Notes under the pieces: generated by a model
Databases searched by the model: none
Told to the model about the DNA's origin: nothing
The model's input: the letters and a program-made list of their open reading frames with translations, nothing else
Part shown: positions 37,381 to 43,969 of the stretch, piece after piece
Numbering within the stretch: position 1 is the first letter of the stretch
Layout: each line of letters begins with the position of its first letter
NCBI RefSeq assembly: GCF_000513295.1
Contig: NC_023065.1
Coordinates: 744,001-808,000 of the forward strand
Length of the DNA stretch: 64,000 bases
Direction: 5' to 3'
Source of the DNA: Magnetospirillum gryphiswaldense MSR-1 v2
GTDB lineage: Bacteria; Pseudomonadota; Alphaproteobacteria; Rhodospirillales; Magnetospirillaceae
Made by a program: the position numbers and the translations under genes

Positions 37381-38330
37381 TCCATATCCGTCGTGGGCGA
37401 AGAAATTGGCGCATTCCTCGGGCGGAAACAGGTCGATGAGTTTTCCGATCACGTCCCATAAGGTGTTGATGGTGCGGGCTTGCGCCTTTCGCAGCAGGCT
37501 CTTGAGCTTGGCGAAGGCGAGCTCGATGGGATTGAGGTCTGGGGAGTAGGGCGGCAGATACCGCAGGGTGGCCCCTCGGGCTTCGATGAGTTGCTTGACC
37601 CCTGCCACCTTGTGGGCGGGCAGATTGTCCATTACGACGATGTCGCCGGGCCGCAAGGTCGGAGCCAGGACCTGCTCGACATAGGCCAGGAAGATCGCGC
37701 CATTCATCGCCTTGTCGATGACGAAGGGGGCGGAGATTCCGTCATGCCGGAGCGCCCCGACGAAGGTGGTCATTTTCCAATGACCGTGCGGCACCGCAGC
37801 CAGCAGCCGCTGACCGCGCGGCGCCCGTCCGTAGCGCCGGGTCATGTTGGTCGATGCCCCGGTTTCATCAAGGAAGACCAAGCGGGTTGGGTCCAGCGCC
37901 GGCTGCTCGGCTCGCCAGGCGATGCGTCCTTCGGCTACGTCGGGACGTTCCTGCTCGGCAGCATGCGCACTCTTTTTTTCAGACTGAGGTCGAGCCGCTC
38001 AAGCGTGTTCCACAGGCCGCCGACGCTGATCGACACGCCCAATTCGGCCAGAACCCAGGCGCGCAACTCAGCCAGCGTGGCATCGGGCTCGACCTTGATC
38101 TGCGCCTGCAACGCCTCAAGGTGAGCCGCCAGCTTCTGTCCTGGCCGCCCAGGCCGTGGCTTCACCGTCGTCTCGCCGGTGGCCCGGCGGCGGCCTTGGG
38201 CCTTGTAGATGTACGAAACGCTCACCCGGAACAGCGGCGCCACCTCGTAGGCGCTCATGCCGCTGTCCACAGCCGCCAAAACTCTATCGCGCAAGTCCTG
38301 AGAATAGGACTGCCCTGAGCGCCACGTCAT
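37369..38330 (-). CDS. IS630 transposase, two frames joined by a -1 shift
   Basis: The first frame starts at ATG 38330 with an HTH region ([20 protein letters not shown], then [15 protein letters not shown]) and stops at 37935. The second frame, from about 37975 to 37369, has the DDE catalytic core: [22 protein letters not shown] and [16 protein letters not shown] run of seven A residues on the coding strand (37973-37979) lies where a -1 slip turns LSLKKR into [12 protein letters not shown], the normal IS630 continuation. This is either programmed frameshifting, common in the family, or a single-base mutation. Confidence 0.9.
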
Positions 38331-38406
38331 CGCATCATCCTCGGGAGCGTTGTTACCGAAGATGTTGAATCACAAAATGACCTCAGGGGGAATCCTCTAC
38401 CGATTC

Positions 38407-38426
38407 CGCTCGGCGTGAAACCGCTC
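38407..38426 (-). repeat. IS630 right terminal inverted repeat
   Basis: On the minus strand it reads GAGCGGTTTCACGCCGAGCG. TA follows immediately at 38427-38428. Confidence 0.9.
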
Positions 38427-38574
38427 TAATTCTTTAGTAATAATTAAACTGAGAGTAAGGCGCAATTGCGCGAAGGCATATGAATTCTGGGCTTTTAGTC
38501 GGAGATGTCCCTTGCCCCCTGCCGTGCTTCGGCGGTAGGAGAAGCGCGGCCCGAATCCAAGGACGTCTTGCGCC

Positions 38575-39237
38575 ATGATGCTGACCCCCATCGACCACGG
38601 CACCTTGTTGCCGCTGCTGCCCGAATTTTCCGCCGCCTTGGTGGGCGACCCGCTGGCGCGCACGGTATTCGAGCGGGTCACCGCCATCATTCCCGACAGT
38701 GATCTGATGACCCTGTCCACCGATGAAACCCACCACGCCCAGGGGGTGGAATTGTGCCGTCAGTTCGGTTTCGGCATCCTTGACGTCGATCCCAAAAGCC
38801 ATTGGACCTGGGATGGCGAAAACGTCGCCATCCGCATGGAACCCAGCGTGTTGATCCACGAGGTGGCTCATTATCAATGCGCCGCCCCCGACCGCCGGGC
38901 GGTGATCGATTTCGGCCTGGGCTGTGGCCCGGAAAGCGGCAAGCGGGAACAGGCTGACAGGGTACAGACCCTGTTCTGCCCGGAACGCGACGTGGAAGAG
39001 GCGCTGTGTTCGCTGCTGGGCATCCTGTGGGAGGCGGAACTGGGCCAGCCGGCGGTATTGGCCTTTCTCGAGCAGAACTGGATGGAAGGTGGCGCCAGTC
39101 TGCACAATGTCGCCCATTTCACCAAAATCGTGCGCTGGCTGCGGGCCATGGACCTGATCGACGACGAGGGCCGGCCCACCCGCACTCTGCGGCATGAAAG
39201 CGACGACACCTTCTTCGTCCGCTGGTTCGCCGAATAA
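38575..39237 (+). CDS. EpmC-like (EF-P hydroxylase-type) HExxH protein
   Basis: A 220-residue soluble protein. The centre reads SVLIHEVAHYQCAAPDRR, then AVIDFGLGCGPESG: His95-Glu96-x-x-His99 followed by an acidic DFG stretch and an E-x-x-x-E-x-x-L segment. This is the layout of EpmC, the iron-dependent hydroxylase of modified elongation factor P. The match is to the pattern and not full length, so another HExxH metal enzyme is possible. Its stop overlaps the start of a hydrogenase-type protease gene (TAATG). Starts at 38575 or 38578 are equivalent. Confidence 0.55.
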   Translation: MMLTPIDHGTLLPLLPEFSAALVGDPLARTVFERVTAIIPDSDLMTLSTDETHHAQGVELCRQFGFGILDVDPKSHWTWDGENVAIRMEPSVLIHEVAHYQCAAPDRRAVIDFGLGCGPESGKREQADRVQTLFCPERDVEEALCSLLGILWEAELGQPAVLAFLEQNWMEGGASLHNVAHFTKIVRWLRAMDLIDDEGRPTRTLRHESDDTFFVRWFAE

Positions 39238-39698
39238 TGAAAGTCCTGGTCGTCGGTATCGGCCATGCGTTTCGCCGCGACGACGGCATCGGCCCGCTGG
39301 TGGCCGAGCGGCTGGCGGCCATGGCCTTGGATGGCGTCGAGGTGCTGATCCATCACGGCGAAGGCACCGATCTGATGACCCGTTGGCGCGGTTATGATCT
39401 GGTGGTGCTGGTGGATGCCACACTTTCCGGTGCCGCCGCCGGGACTGTGCAAAGCTGGGACGGGGCGGAGCCGCTACCCACATCCTGTTTCGCCAAGACC
39501 AGTCACGTCTTCGGTCTGGCCGAGGCGGTAGAAATGGCCCGTCTGCTGGGGGATCTGCCGCCACGCCTACGCATCATCGGTATTGAGGGGGCGGATTTTT
39601 CCCCCGGTCAGACCATCACCCCATCCGTCCTGGAAAGTCTGGATGAGGTTATCATGATGGTTGTGGCTTTCATTCGGACTAATCCCCATAGTAAGTGA
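39237..39698 (+). CDS. Hydrogenase maturation protease (HyaD/HycI family)
   Basis: A 153-residue protein starting MKVLVVGIGHAFRRDDGIGP, the family's N-terminal strand with its metal-binding acidic residue. LVVLVDATLSG supplies the central Asp and CFAKTSHVFGLAE the His; these three positions bind the Ni site of the hydrogenase large subunit. The enzyme removes the C-terminal peptide after Ni-Fe insertion. No hydrogenase structural genes are in the window. It is translationally coupled to the EpmC-like gene. Confidence 0.85.
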   Translation: MKVLVVGIGHAFRRDDGIGPLVAERLAAMALDGVEVLIHHGEGTDLMTRWRGYDLVVLVDATLSGAAAGTVQSWDGAEPLPTSCFAKTSHVFGLAEAVEMARLLGDLPPRLRIIGIEGADFSPGQTITPSVLESLDEVIMMVVAFIRTNPHSK

Positions 39699-39725
39699 GC
39701 AAATATATCCGGGGATGGGGGGATC

Positions 39726-40166
39726 ATGGTTCGTTTTGCTTTGGTGGTGGCGCTTTTGCTGGTCGGCCCGGCGGTCACGGCGGCCGAGATCGCCGGTCAG
39801 GTCAAGACCTTGGAGGGCTCGGCCAAAGTGGTGCGCGACGGCGTGACGCTGCCGTTGCTGGCCGGTGCCGACATCCATGCCGCCGACGAGATCATCACTG
39901 CCGACAAGTCGCGGTTGGGGCTGATCCTGCGCGATGACACCACCTTGTCCATGGGGCCGTCCAGCCGCATGGTGGTCGAGCGCCTGGAATTCGAGCCCGC
40001 CGCCGACAAACTGGAACAAGGCCTTGCCTTCACTGCCGGCACCTTTTCGGTTCAGGCCGGACAGATCGCCAAATTGGCCCCCAACCGCACCGATATCCGC
40101 ACCCCGCAGATGACTATCGGCATTCGCGGCACTTCGTTCCTGGTCAAGGTCGATGGCAATGATTAA
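39726..40166 (+). CDS. Periplasmic FecR-domain protein
   Basis: A 146-residue protein with a signal peptide (about 1-19; VRFALVVALLLVGPAVTAAE). The FecR-type beta-rich domain contains VKTLEGSAKVVRDGVTLPLL, IITADKSRLGLILRDDTTLS and a C-terminal TPQMTIGIRGTSFLVKV, the usual FecR/LysM-like end. It is probably secreted. Its 3' end overlaps the OmpA-type gene, so the pair forms an envelope-related operon. Here the domain stands alone, so no sigma/anti-sigma role should be assumed. Confidence 0.8.
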   Translation: MVRFALVVALLLVGPAVTAAEIAGQVKTLEGSAKVVRDGVTLPLLAGADIHAADEIITADKSRLGLILRDDTTLSMGPSSRMVVERLEFEPAADKLEQGLAFTAGTFSVQAGQIAKLAPNRTDIRTPQMTIGIRGTSFLVKVDGND

Positions 40167-40749
40167 GCGCGTTTTCGCCATGGCCCTGCTGGTCTCTACC
40201 GCCGCCTGCGCGCCGCAAAGCACGGTGGTGCTGATCCCCGATGCCGACGGTCATGTGGGCCGTATCCAGGTGGAAGGCGCCGGCGGTGCCGTGCTTCTGG
40301 AGCAGCCCAATACCGCCAGCATCGCCAGTGCCGGCGAAAAGCCGTCGCCGGCCAAGCCGCTGGACGAGGCCAGGATCAAGCAGACCTGGGCCGATGCCCT
40401 GGCGGCCATGCCCGATCGCCCGGTGACCTTCCAGTTGTACTTCTCCAGTGGTACCGCTGATTTGCTGCCCGAAGCGATGGAATTGGTGGTCCAAGCCGTC
40501 GATCTGGCCAAGAAGCGCCCCCATGTCTTCATTATGATCGCCGGCCATGCCGATGCGGTGGGCTCGGACGAGGTCAACGACCGTATTTCCCGCCGCCGCG
40601 CCGAGGTTGTACGCAATCTGGTGGTAGAGCGGGGCTTGCCACCGCGGGCCATCGTCGCGTCATCCCATGGCAAACGCAACCCGCTGGTTCCCACTAAGGA
40701 TGGCGTCGCCGAGCCGCGCAACCGTCGGGTAACCTTAACCCTTCAATAA
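40159..40749 (+). CDS. OmpA-family envelope protein, probable lipoprotein
   Basis: ATG 40159 is preferred over 40153 because AAGG lies nine bases upstream. The 196 residues begin with a signal sequence ending VSTAAC, a weak lipobox with the Cys as possible lipid site. The C-terminal 110 residues form an OmpA peptidoglycan-binding domain (YFSSGTADLLPEAMELV; IAGHADAVGSDEVNDRISRR, then RAEVVRNLV; ending EPRNRRVTLTLQ). It probably anchors the outer membrane to peptidoglycan. It overlaps the FecR gene. Confidence 0.85.
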   Translation: MIKRVFAMALLVSTAACAPQSTVVLIPDADGHVGRIQVEGAGGAVLLEQPNTASIASAGEKPSPAKPLDEARIKQTWADALAAMPDRPVTFQLYFSSGTADLLPEAMELVVQAVDLAKKRPHVFIMIAGHADAVGSDEVNDRISRRRAEVVRNLVVERGLPPRAIVASSHGKRNPLVPTKDGVAEPRNRRVTLTLQ

Positions 40750-40901
40750 ATTGTGATTTTTTCTTTTCTGACCCCAACGGGCGGTAATGATGGGGTTACG
40801 GCATAAAACAAAAGTTTGTATTTATTGCAACAAGAGGTTGCCTTTGTCGGCGAAAGTGTCGAGAATGCGGATGTGGGGCATAGCCACAGGAAATTGCACA
40901 A

Positions 40902-41387
40902 ATGATCTCTACCGCCAACAATGACGTGAAAAGTCCGGGTCGCCGCGTCTCCAGTCGTGGTCGCACCCCTTCCGGGAAACCCAACCCCATTGATGTTCAT
41001 GTGGGTGCCCGGGTCCGCTTGCGCCGTACCCTTTTGGGCATGAGCCAGGAAAAGCTGGGCGAGGCCCTGGGGTTGACCTTCCAGCAGGTGCAGAAGTATG
41101 AACGCGGCGCCAACCGCGTCGGTGCCTCGCGCTTGTTCGACCTGTCGCGTGTGCTCGACGTGCCGGTCAGCTTTTTCTTCGACGACATGTCGGAAGAGGT
41201 CGAGGCGTTGTCGCCGCGGCTGATTTCCGGCTTGGCCGAAGAACCCGCTTCGTTCGAGACCGACCCCATGACCAAGCGCGAAACCTTGGAACTGGTACGG
41301 GCCTATTACCGCATCACCGATCCGCATGTGCGCAAGCGTGTGCTGGATCTGGCCAAGGCCTTGGGGGCGGTCACCGATATCGGCTGA
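40902..41387 (+). CDS. XRE-family regulator A
   Basis: A 161-residue protein. After a basic leader (residues 1-30) the HTH is HVGARVRLRRTLLGMSQEKL, then GEALGLTFQQVQKYERGANR, a canonical Cro/CI helix-turn-helix. LSRVLDVPVSFFFDDM follows, and the C-terminal helix is RETLELVRAYYRITDPHVRK. It faces XRE regulator B, with which it shares most of this layout. This type is widespread in alphaproteobacteria, where members control metabolism, stress or motility. The lux genes lie just beyond regulator B. Confidence 0.88.
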   Translation: MISTANNDVKSPGRRVSSRGRTPSGKPNPIDVHVGARVRLRRTLLGMSQEKLGEALGLTFQQVQKYERGANRVGASRLFDLSRVLDVPVSFFFDDMSEEVEALSPRLISGLAEEPASFETDPMTKRETLELVRAYYRITDPHVRKRVLDLAKALGAVTDIG

Positions 41388-41436
41388 TGATCCAATCCTA
41401 TCCGGCGGCGGCCTCGTGCCGCCGCATGGATCGGTT

Positions 41437-41898
41437 TTATTCTGCTGACGGATTTTCCGACAGCTTTTGCGCCAGTTGGTGGACCATCTGGCGTTTTTTT
41501 TCGTCCGAAATGGCAAGATAGGCGCGGACCAGTTCCAGTGCTTCGCGCATGTCGTCGCCGACCGGGTCGCAATCGTCGAACGGCGTGCCGGGAAAGTCCG
41601 CGTCCAGTTCACGCGGCATGCCATCGAAGAAATAACCGAACGGTACGTCCAAAACGATGCTTAGGCGGTGCAGCAAGTGCGGGCCGACGCGTTGACTCCC
41701 GTTTTCCATGGCCAACAGGGTTTCCGTCGCCACAGCCATTGCTTGGGCCAGATCCTCGAGGGACAGCCCAATGGCGTTGCGCCGTGCACGGATGCGCTTG
41801 CCCAGATGGAGGTCCAACGGAGTCGGGCGAATTTCTGCGGGAATGGGGTCCGTCACGGCACACGCAAGATTGATTGGCATTCCTGCTGTGTATACCAT
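41437..41898 (-). CDS. XRE-family regulator B
   Basis: A 153-residue protein (an in-frame Met at 41880 is an alternative start). The HTH region is HLGKRIRARRNAIGLSLEDL, then AQAMAVATETLLAMENGSQR, followed by LSIVLDVPFGYFFDGM and ALELVRAYLAISDEKKRQM. The order and the VLDVPxxxFF and ALELVRAY motifs match XRE regulator A, so the two look like diverged duplicates placed tail to tail. Its recognition helix is less canonical. It is divergent from luxR with only 41 bases between starts, so it could bind and control that promoter. Confidence 0.85.
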   Translation of the reverse strand: MVYTAGMPINLACAVTDPIPAEIRPTPLDLHLGKRIRARRNAIGLSLEDLAQAMAVATETLLAMENGSQRVGPHLLHRLSIVLDVPFGYFFDGMPRELDADFPGTPFDDCDPVGDDMREALELVRAYLAISDEKKRQMVHQLAQKLSENPSAE

Positions 41899-41939
41899 AC
41901 GCGTCCAAGCTGTAAAACCAAGCCGTGGTGCGAGGTAAC

Positions 41940-42668
41940 ATGGTCGGTGACAATTTTCGCCTGGGCGACTTCATTGAACGGACGTTGCGGGCCGACACCG
42001 CGCCTGCCTTGATGAGCGAACTGAAATCCGCCTTGGTCCATTGGGGTTTTCCACACATGGCCTGCGGCGCCTTCGGCGAGCCCGAGCGCCCCTTGGACGA
42101 CATGTCGGTTCCTGCGGTGGTGGTGGATTATCCCGAGGAATGGCAGAAATATTACTTCGAGAAGAATTACGTTACTATTGATCCAGTGATTACTCGGGCT
42201 TGCCAAGCCTATGTTCCCTATCGCTGGGACCAATTGCGTGATCTGACCAACCCGCAAAAGCGTATGTTCAAGGAGGCGACCGAGGCCGGCTTGCGGCACG
42301 GTATCACCGTGCCGGTACACGGTCCCAACGGCAGCATTTTCGTTGCCAGTGTCGCCAGCCCCCATACCGATATCGACCATCTGCGCAGCCTGTCGGTGGC
42401 TAATGTTTTGGTAACCCAGGTTTATTCGGTGCTGGTGGGAATGCGGCATCCGGGGGCCCCAAGTGCCCCAGTGTCGCTGACGGCGCGTGAACGCGAGTGC
42501 CTGATCTGGAGCGCGCGCGGAAAATCGTCGTGGGATATCGGGGTGATCTTGAACATTTCGGACAACACGGTGAATTTTCATCTCAAGAACGCCATGGGGA
42601 AATTAAAGGCTTCGACCCGCGTCTTGGCCATTGTCAAAGCTATTCGCATGGGTTTGATCGTTCCGTAA
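41940..42668 (+). CDS. luxR: LuxR-family quorum-sensing regulator
   Basis: ATG 41940 with GAGGT upstream gives 242 residues. The autoinducer pocket residues are present: Trp68 and Tyr72 (PEEWQKYYFEKNYV), Asp81-Pro82 (IDPVI), Trp96 (VPYRWDQL) and Gly121 (GLRHGITV). The HTH is LTARERECLIWSARGKSSWD, then IGVILNISDNTVNFHLKNA. It binds an acyl-homoserine lactone and the lux boxes. The lux-box-like dyad begins directly after its stop codon, and luxI follows 80 bases later. Confidence 0.93.
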   Translation: MVGDNFRLGDFIERTLRADTAPALMSELKSALVHWGFPHMACGAFGEPERPLDDMSVPAVVVDYPEEWQKYYFEKNYVTIDPVITRACQAYVPYRWDQLRDLTNPQKRMFKEATEAGLRHGITVPVHGPNGSIFVASVASPHTDIDHLRSLSVANVLVTQVYSVLVGMRHPGAPSAPVSLTARERECLIWSARGKSSWDIGVILNISDNTVNFHLKNAMGKLKASTRVLAIVKAIRMGLIVP

Positions 42669-42686
42669 CCTCTCAACCTTGGCAGG
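42669..42686 (+). promoter_or_regulatory. Candidate lux box upstream of luxI
   Basis: CCTCTCAACCTTGGCAGG: half-sites CCTCTCAA and TTGGCAGG, matching at six of eight symmetric positions, with a two-base centre. The centre is about 71 bases before the luxI ATG. It shares 12 of 18 bases with the dyad at 43859-43876. The right half is close to the classical lux-box half TGGCAGG. Confidence 0.6.
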
Positions 42687-42748
42687 ATGTAATAATACTC
42701 AATTCGCCTTCTTCTAGCGCTTAGAGATTTTAGCGCCAGGAGGGGTTG

Positions 42749-43372
42749 ATGATTGAGGTTGTAAATTGGGGCAACTCACACGCATTCGGCGACTCACTTG
42801 CCGCTCACCATAGGCTGCGCCACAAATGCTTTGTTGAGCGCAATGGTTGGTCCGTTCCCAGCCATGAGGGCATGGAATACGATCAGTTCGATACGCCGGC
42901 CGCCACCTATCTGATCCATCGTCACGGCAACGGCCCGGTTCAGGGCGTTGCCCGTCTGATCCCCACCACCCGCCCTTACATGCTGAAGGAATTGTGGCCC
43001 GATCTGCTGGGCGGCGACGTCCCGGTCAGTACCCAGGTGTGGGAAGCCACCCGCTTCGGCATCGACGACGATCTGGAACCGGCGGTCAAGCGCCGGGTGG
43101 CGGCGGAAATCGTGCTGGGCTGTCTGGAGTTTGGCATGTCCATGGGCATCAACCGCTATCTGGTGTTGATGCCGCACCTGATCATCCGTCGTACCATCGG
43201 CGGTGCCGGCTGCAATTTCCGCTTTCTCGGCGAAACCCGCGCCCTGGCCGATTATCCGGTAGCGGCGGCGGAAATCGAGGTCAACGCCCAGGCCTTGGCG
43301 TCGGCTCGGGCCAAGATCGGCTTTCATGGTTCGCTGCTGCGTCGGCACGACCAAGCGGCGGTGGCGGCGTGA
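42749..43372 (+). CDS. luxI: LuxI-family acyl-homoserine-lactone synthase
   Basis: ATG 42749 follows AGGAGG at five bases; 207 residues. The invariant residues are present: Arg24 and Phe28 (HRLRHKCFVERNGW with Trp34), Asp45 and Asp48 (EYDQFDTP), Arg69 (GVARLIPT), Glu99 and Arg102 (VWEATRFG). The FVERNGW and DQFDTPAATYL wording resembles the alphaproteobacterial branch that includes BjaI/RpaI-type synthases, some of which use acyl- or aryl-CoA rather than acyl-ACP. Placement in that branch is inference. The stop overlaps a small downstream gene. Confidence 0.93.
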   Translation: MIEVVNWGNSHAFGDSLAAHHRLRHKCFVERNGWSVPSHEGMEYDQFDTPAATYLIHRHGNGPVQGVARLIPTTRPYMLKELWPDLLGGDVPVSTQVWEATRFGIDDDLEPAVKRRVAAEIVLGCLEFGMSMGINRYLVLMPHLIIRRTIGGAGCNFRFLGETRALADYPVAAAEIEVNAQALASARAKIGFHGSLLRRHDQAAVAA

Positions 43373-43572
43373 TGGGCGCGCTGCCTTTCCCCCGTCATTA
43401 TCCTGGCGCCACCCTGCCGCTGGCCGGTGACGCCGCCATCATCGGCAAGGCGTTGGAAGCCTTGGCCAGCCATGCCCGCGATGCCGGTCTGGGCGAGTTG
43501 GCCCAGTCCATCCTGGAACTGGGTCTGGAAGCGGCCGAGATTGCGCGGCATACCGGCAAGCTCAGTCATTGA
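43372..43572 (+). CDS. Small helical protein coupled to luxI (66 residues)
   Basis: ATG 43372 overlaps the luxI TGA (ATGA). The product has a Pro/Gly-rich leader (PFPRHYPGATLPLAGD), then an amphipathic helical region GKALEALASHARDAGLGELA, then QSILELGLEAAEIARH. This helical part aligns with the 52-residue protein encoded on the other strand at 43640-43798: about 9 identities in 20 positions from LEAL/LDYL onward, then a shared L-x-A-A-E. No known family is recognised. Coupling to luxI suggests a role in the quorum-sensing circuit. Confidence 0.65.
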   Translation: MGALPFPRHYPGATLPLAGDAAIIGKALEALASHARDAGLGELAQSILELGLEAAEIARHTGKLSH

Positions 43573-43581
43573 ACGCGAAAA

Positions 43582-43606
43582 TCCCGCCCGGCAAGGCCGG
43601 GCGGGA
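43582..43606 (-). terminator. Hairpin terminator between the two small genes
   Basis: An eleven-base perfect stem, TCCCGCCCGGC-AAG-GCCGGGCGGGA, followed on the minus strand by ATTTTCGC. It fits termination of the minus-strand small gene, and the hairpin may also stop luxI-operon transcription from the other side. Confidence 0.75.
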
Positions 43607-43639
43607 CGACGCCGATGGCGGGGCCGTTTATTTTATTGC

Positions 43640-43798
43640 TTAGTGCACGGTTTCGCTGGCGTCTTCGGCGGCTAGGCAGGCAACCTCGATCAACTCGGCC
43701 ACTTCGCGCAAATCCGATTCCCGCGCTTCACGGGCCAGATAATCCAGGCAATGCTTGATCGCCTTGGCGTTTTCACTGCGGTTCTTGGCTTCGTTCAT
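43640..43798 (-). CDS. Small helical protein (52 residues), related to the luxI-coupled protein
   Basis: ATG 43798 has a near-perfect GGAGGAA ribosome-binding site seven bases upstream; a longer frame to 43840 is not needed. The product MNEAKNRSENAKAIKHCLDY continues LAREARESDLREVAELIEVA and ends in an acidic tail. It is predicted to be fully helical and shares the LAxxARxxxLxEhAxxI pattern with the 66-residue protein. A lux-box-like dyad lies about 70 bases upstream, the same distance as the luxI box from luxI. Function is unknown; regulator or antiactivator roles are possible. Confidence 0.7.
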   Translation of the reverse strand: MNEAKNRSENAKAIKHCLDYLAREARESDLREVAELIEVACLAAEDASETVH

Positions 43799-43858
43799 CT
43801 TGAATTCCTCCGTGGCAAGGCAACGCTGAAGCCTAGGCATTCGCCCGCCCTTTTGGTA

Positions 43859-43876
43859 CCTACCAGACTTGGTGGG
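43859..43876. promoter_or_regulatory. Second lux-box-like dyad
   Basis: CCTACCAGACTTGGTGGG: CCTACCA and TGGTGGG are inverted repeats at six of seven positions around GACT. It lies in the divergent gap between the 52-residue gene (centre about 70 bases from its ATG) and the radical SAM gene (about 102 bases). It shares CCT..CA..CTTGG..GG with the luxI box. Confidence 0.55.
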
Positions 43877-43969
43877 GAAAAACCCTACAAGGGCAGTTGT
43901 TGAGATGGATTCTAGATGCGGCTATCGTGCCGGTTATCTAGTCAACGGCAGCACCGAAGCGGGGTTTTG

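Larger units (their letters stand above)
37361..38426. mobile_element. IS630-family insertion sequence, apparently complete
   Basis: The element is 1066 bp. Its ends are 20-bp inverted repeats with 16 of 20 matches: 37361-37380 and the complement of 38407-38426. TA lies directly outside each end (37359-37360 and 38427-38428), the IS630/Tc1-type target duplication. It carries one transposase in two frames joined across an A7 run. It sits between an MCP gene (minus) and an EpmC-like gene (plus), with its transposase pointing towards the MCP. Confidence 0.93.

Noticed and set aside
38429-38574. Possible coding sequence between the IS630 right end and the EpmC-like gene
   Set aside because: All frames are short and interrupted; it looks like promoter DNA displaced by the insertion.
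40771-40796. ACCCCA/TGGGGT inverted repeat between the OmpA and XRE genes
   Set aside because: Only six bases with a 14-base spacer and no T-run; too weak to call a terminator or operator.
42715-42736. TAGCGC repeated 16 bases apart upstream of luxI
   Set aside because: Six-base direct repeat with no further copies nearby; could be chance.
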